Assembly: GCA_027046415.1 (NCBI GenBank)
Contig: JALTYW010000009.1
Coordinates: forward strand, 1-7,174
Source of the DNA: Sulfurovum sp.
GTDB taxonomy: Bacteria; Campylobacterota; Campylobacteria; Campylobacterales; Sulfurovaceae
DNA length: 7,174 bases
Direction: 5' to 3'
Below are positions 6,189-7,174 of the stretch, piece after piece (the stretch's first letter is position 1; each line of letters begins with the position of its first letter). Both the position numbers and the translations under genes were made by a program. The notes beneath the pieces were generated by a model. That model was not told where the DNA came from. It saw nothing but the letters and a program-made list of their open reading frames with translations, and did not search any database.

Positions 6189-6222
6189 CCAAATCCCAAA
6201 ATGATTTCAAATCGGGATTTGG
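6189..6222. repeat. Perfect 9-bp inverted repeat with nested palindromes
   Basis: CCAAATCCC (6189-6197) and GGGATTTGG (6214-6222) are perfect complements around a 16-nt loop. Within the loop GATTT-c-AAATC (6203-6213) is itself an inverted repeat, and AAATC-gg-GATTT (6209-6220) offers an alternative fold. It sits 10 bp past the stop of the minus-strand gene ending at 6232. No T-run follows on either strand, so it is not a standard intrinsic terminator. It probably protects that gene's mRNA 3' end or ends transcription with help from Rho. Confidence 0.6.
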
Positions 6223-6231
6223 CTTATAGCA

Positions 6232-6675
6232 TCAAACAGCAATCATACGGTTTTGCTGTGCAACCTTTTGAAGTCTGGCAAGCATGCCATTAGAGAGTTT
6301 TTCTTGATGGATCTGTGTTGCCATTCTCACAAGTGTATCGTAGTCACTCAAATCTGCACTGCGCCTAAACAGTGCCTCATCACTCAGGTATGCTACAACA
6401 TCTTCATGGGTGGCAATATTGTGATGTACGATATTTGCTGCCATAGCAGCAGTTTGTGTGTGGCACTTTTGTACAAAAGATTCGCCTATGGTTTTGGCAG
6501 CATCGGCTTCGAGCCCTTTGGCTTCAAGATCTCTGGCAATCTCAGCACCGAGTCTGTTTTGCTTTTGTACCGCCAATGCACCAAGTGTGCGCTGTGAAAG
6601 GGTCTGCGCTACAGCCGGGTTGAATGCCAGCACCGAGATAAACAGTGTAATACGTAAAATATTTTGTGAGTTCAT
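6232..6675 (-). CDS. Small secreted protein of unknown function
   Basis: This is a 147-residue protein, starting at the ATG at 6675 with AAAGGA (6681-6686) 5 nt upstream. Residues 1-23 form a typical Sec signal peptide (MNSQNILR, a hydrophobic core, then AVA before QT). The mature part of about 124 residues is strongly helical and Ala/Gln-rich, with a single cysteine (Cys71, in QKCHTQ) and several His (72, 84, 85, 90, 123). There is no CxxCH haem site and no membrane segment after the signal. I do not recognise the family. It follows a Spy/CpxP-like gene on the same strand, but a strong terminator separates them, so it is probably transcribed alone. It is likely a chromosomal gene and not a phage gene, because it faces the late operon and encodes an ordinary exported protein. 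Confidence 0.75.
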   Translation of the reverse strand: MNSQNILRITLFISVLAFNPAVAQTLSQRTLGALAVQKQNRLGAEIARDLEAKGLEADAAKTIGESFVQKCHTQTAAMAANIVHHNIATHEDVVAYLSDEALFRRSADLSDYDTLVRMATQIHQEKLSNGMLARLQKVAQQNRMIAV

Positions 6676-6680
6676 GGTGA

Positions 6681-6686
6681 TCCTTT
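6681..6686 (-). promoter_or_regulatory. Ribosome binding site of the secreted-protein gene
   Basis: AAAGGA on the minus strand lies 5 nt before the ATG at 6675. It supports that start, which is also the one that begins the signal peptide. Confidence 0.7.
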
Positions 6687-6754
6687 CAGACCATTGTAGT
6701 AAATGAAGATAAACAAATCGCTTAACAAACTTTAGTCATATTGTATAAAGGTTT
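6687..6754 (-). promoter_or_regulatory. Probable promoter region of the secreted-protein gene
   Basis: Between the terminator at 6755-6783 and the ribosome site lie two TACAAT hexamers on the minus strand (complements of 6693-6698 and 6740-6745), each close to the sigma-70 -10 consensus. The upstream sequence is T-rich (TTTGTTTATCTTCATTT before the nearer one), as in many Campylobacterota promoters with weak -35 elements. Which one is used, if either, cannot be told. The nearer one would give a leader of only about a dozen bases. Confidence 0.3.
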
Positions 6755-6783
6755 AAAAAGCAGACAAAATTGTTTGCCTGCTT
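6755..6783 (-). terminator. Strong intrinsic terminator after the Spy/CpxP-like gene
   Basis: Read on the minus strand, AAGCAGGCAAA (6783-6773) pairs with TTTGTCTGCTT (6768-6758) over 11 positions with one G-U pair and a 4-nt loop. The U-run is formed by the end of the stem and 6757-6755. It starts 9 bp after the TAG stop at 6793-6795. It separates the Spy-like gene from the secreted-protein gene. Confidence 0.8.
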
Positions 6784-6792
6784 CAGCAACAA

Positions 6793-7173
6793 CTATTTAC
6801 CGCATTTACCGGCAGCACATTTCATGCCACCCTGCTTCATGCTTTGCATCTTCTCTTTCATCTTCATCATATGCCCTTTGCGTTTTTGCATCAGGTAGTC
6901 GTACTGTGCTTTGGTCAGTACGGCTTTGGTACTGTCAATACAGTTTAGATGTACCATGGTTGCCTCAGCTTCAAGTGATGCCAGCTTTTCTACTTTGGCT
7001 TTCAGTGCATCTGCTTTGGTACCTGCTTTGCTCGCTTCGATGATCTCTTTTCTCAGCTTCATCACTTCAGGCTTGAGTTTTTTCACACTGCTCATGGTCG
7101 TTTTACGTACTTCCATCAGTTTGGCTTTTTGGTCAGCAGTTAATGCCAGTTTTGGGTCATCCCAACTTTTAGC
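6793..7173 (-). CDS. Spy/CpxP-like periplasmic protein with Met/Cys-rich tail (N-terminus outside window)
   Basis: The frame stays open to the right edge, reading AKSWDDPKLALTADQKAKL before the ATG at 7116, so the true start and probable signal peptide lie upstream. The visible 126 residues are helical and very Lys-rich. Two LTxxQ motifs, the hallmark of the Spy/CpxP family, are present: LTADQ (7143-7129) and LTKAQ (6918-6904). Family members are dimeric periplasmic proteins that act as ATP-independent chaperones or sense envelope or metal stress. The last 27 residues are rich in Met, with one His and two Cys (GHMMKMKEKM, then GGMKCAAGKCGK), and a further Cys lies in HLNCID. This suggests binding of a soft metal such as copper, which is an inference from composition. 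It ends in TAG at 6795-6793, followed closely by a strong terminator. Confidence 0.75.
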   Translation of the reverse strand, partial: AKSWDDPKLALTADQKAKLMEVRKTTMSSVKKLKPEVMKLRKEIIEASKAGTKADALKAKVEKLASLEAEATMVHLNCIDSTKAVLTKAQYDYLMQKRKGHMMKMKEKMQSMKQGGMKCAAGKCGK

Positions 7174-7174
7174 T

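Larger units (their letters stand above)
5894..6231. other. Non-coding junction region between phage late operon and chromosomal genes
   Basis: This is 338 AT-rich bases between two convergent gene sets. No open frame with a ribosome site is present; the longest start-to-stop I noticed is 15 codons (6043-6090). It contains four separate inverted repeats, a 15-bp direct repeat, several AGTAATC/GATTACT-type motifs and copy 2 of the 14-bp repeat. It must hold the transcription end of both operons, and if the phage is integrated it probably holds its right attachment site or transposition end. No tRNA or tmRNA 3' end is recognisable. Confidence 0.6.

Noticed and set aside
5894..6231. CRISPR-like or iteron array in the junction region
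   Set aside because: The repeats are short, imperfect and irregularly spaced, with no constant unit and spacer pattern.
6253..6597. 114-codon plus-strand open frame opposite the secreted-protein gene
   Set aside because: The minus-strand frame has a signal peptide and ribosome site. The plus frame is Cys-rich with no ribosome site.

Overview
The window looks like the right-hand end of a tailed-phage late region (a prophage) joined to two bacterial chromosomal genes. Composition is moderately AT-rich. The two host-type genes encode exported periplasmic proteins, one Spy/CpxP-like with a Met/Cys-rich tail. This would suit a Campylobacterota host such as a Sulfurovum- or Sulfurimonas-like bacterium, but that is an impression from protein style and codon use, not a proven assignment.

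Layout, plus strand (2-5893): five tightly packed genes that read as one transcript. They are the 3' part of a tail tape-measure gene, a tail-tip or adhesin-like protein with two carbohydrate-binding-type repeats, a short tail fibre, a fibre assembly/chaperone-type protein, and a lipoprotein with a divergent inosine-uridine nucleoside hydrolase domain. Genes 1 and 2 overlap by ATGA. The other junctions are 3, 10 and 9 bp, and at two of them the upstream stop codon TAA is part of the next Shine-Dalgarno sequence. The first four genes build the end of the tail and the host-recognition fibre. The fifth is not a structural gene by type and looks like a cargo ('moron') gene carried at the end of the late operon.

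Region 5894-6231: 338 bp with no convincing gene. It holds several inverted repeats, at least one good terminator, short repeated AGTAATC-like motifs, a 15-bp direct repeat, and a 14-bp exact copy of a segment inside the nucleoside hydrolase gene. The phage/chromosome boundary most likely lies here, but it cannot be fixed from one side.

Minus strand (7173-6232): the 3' part of a Spy/CpxP-like periplasmic gene, a strong intrinsic terminator, then a gene for a small secreted protein of unknown function with its own leader. These genes converge on the phage operon.

The most unusual item is the nucleoside-hydrolase-like lipoprotein welded to a tail operon. It has an altered metal-binding motif and a 12-residue tandem repeat in its tether.
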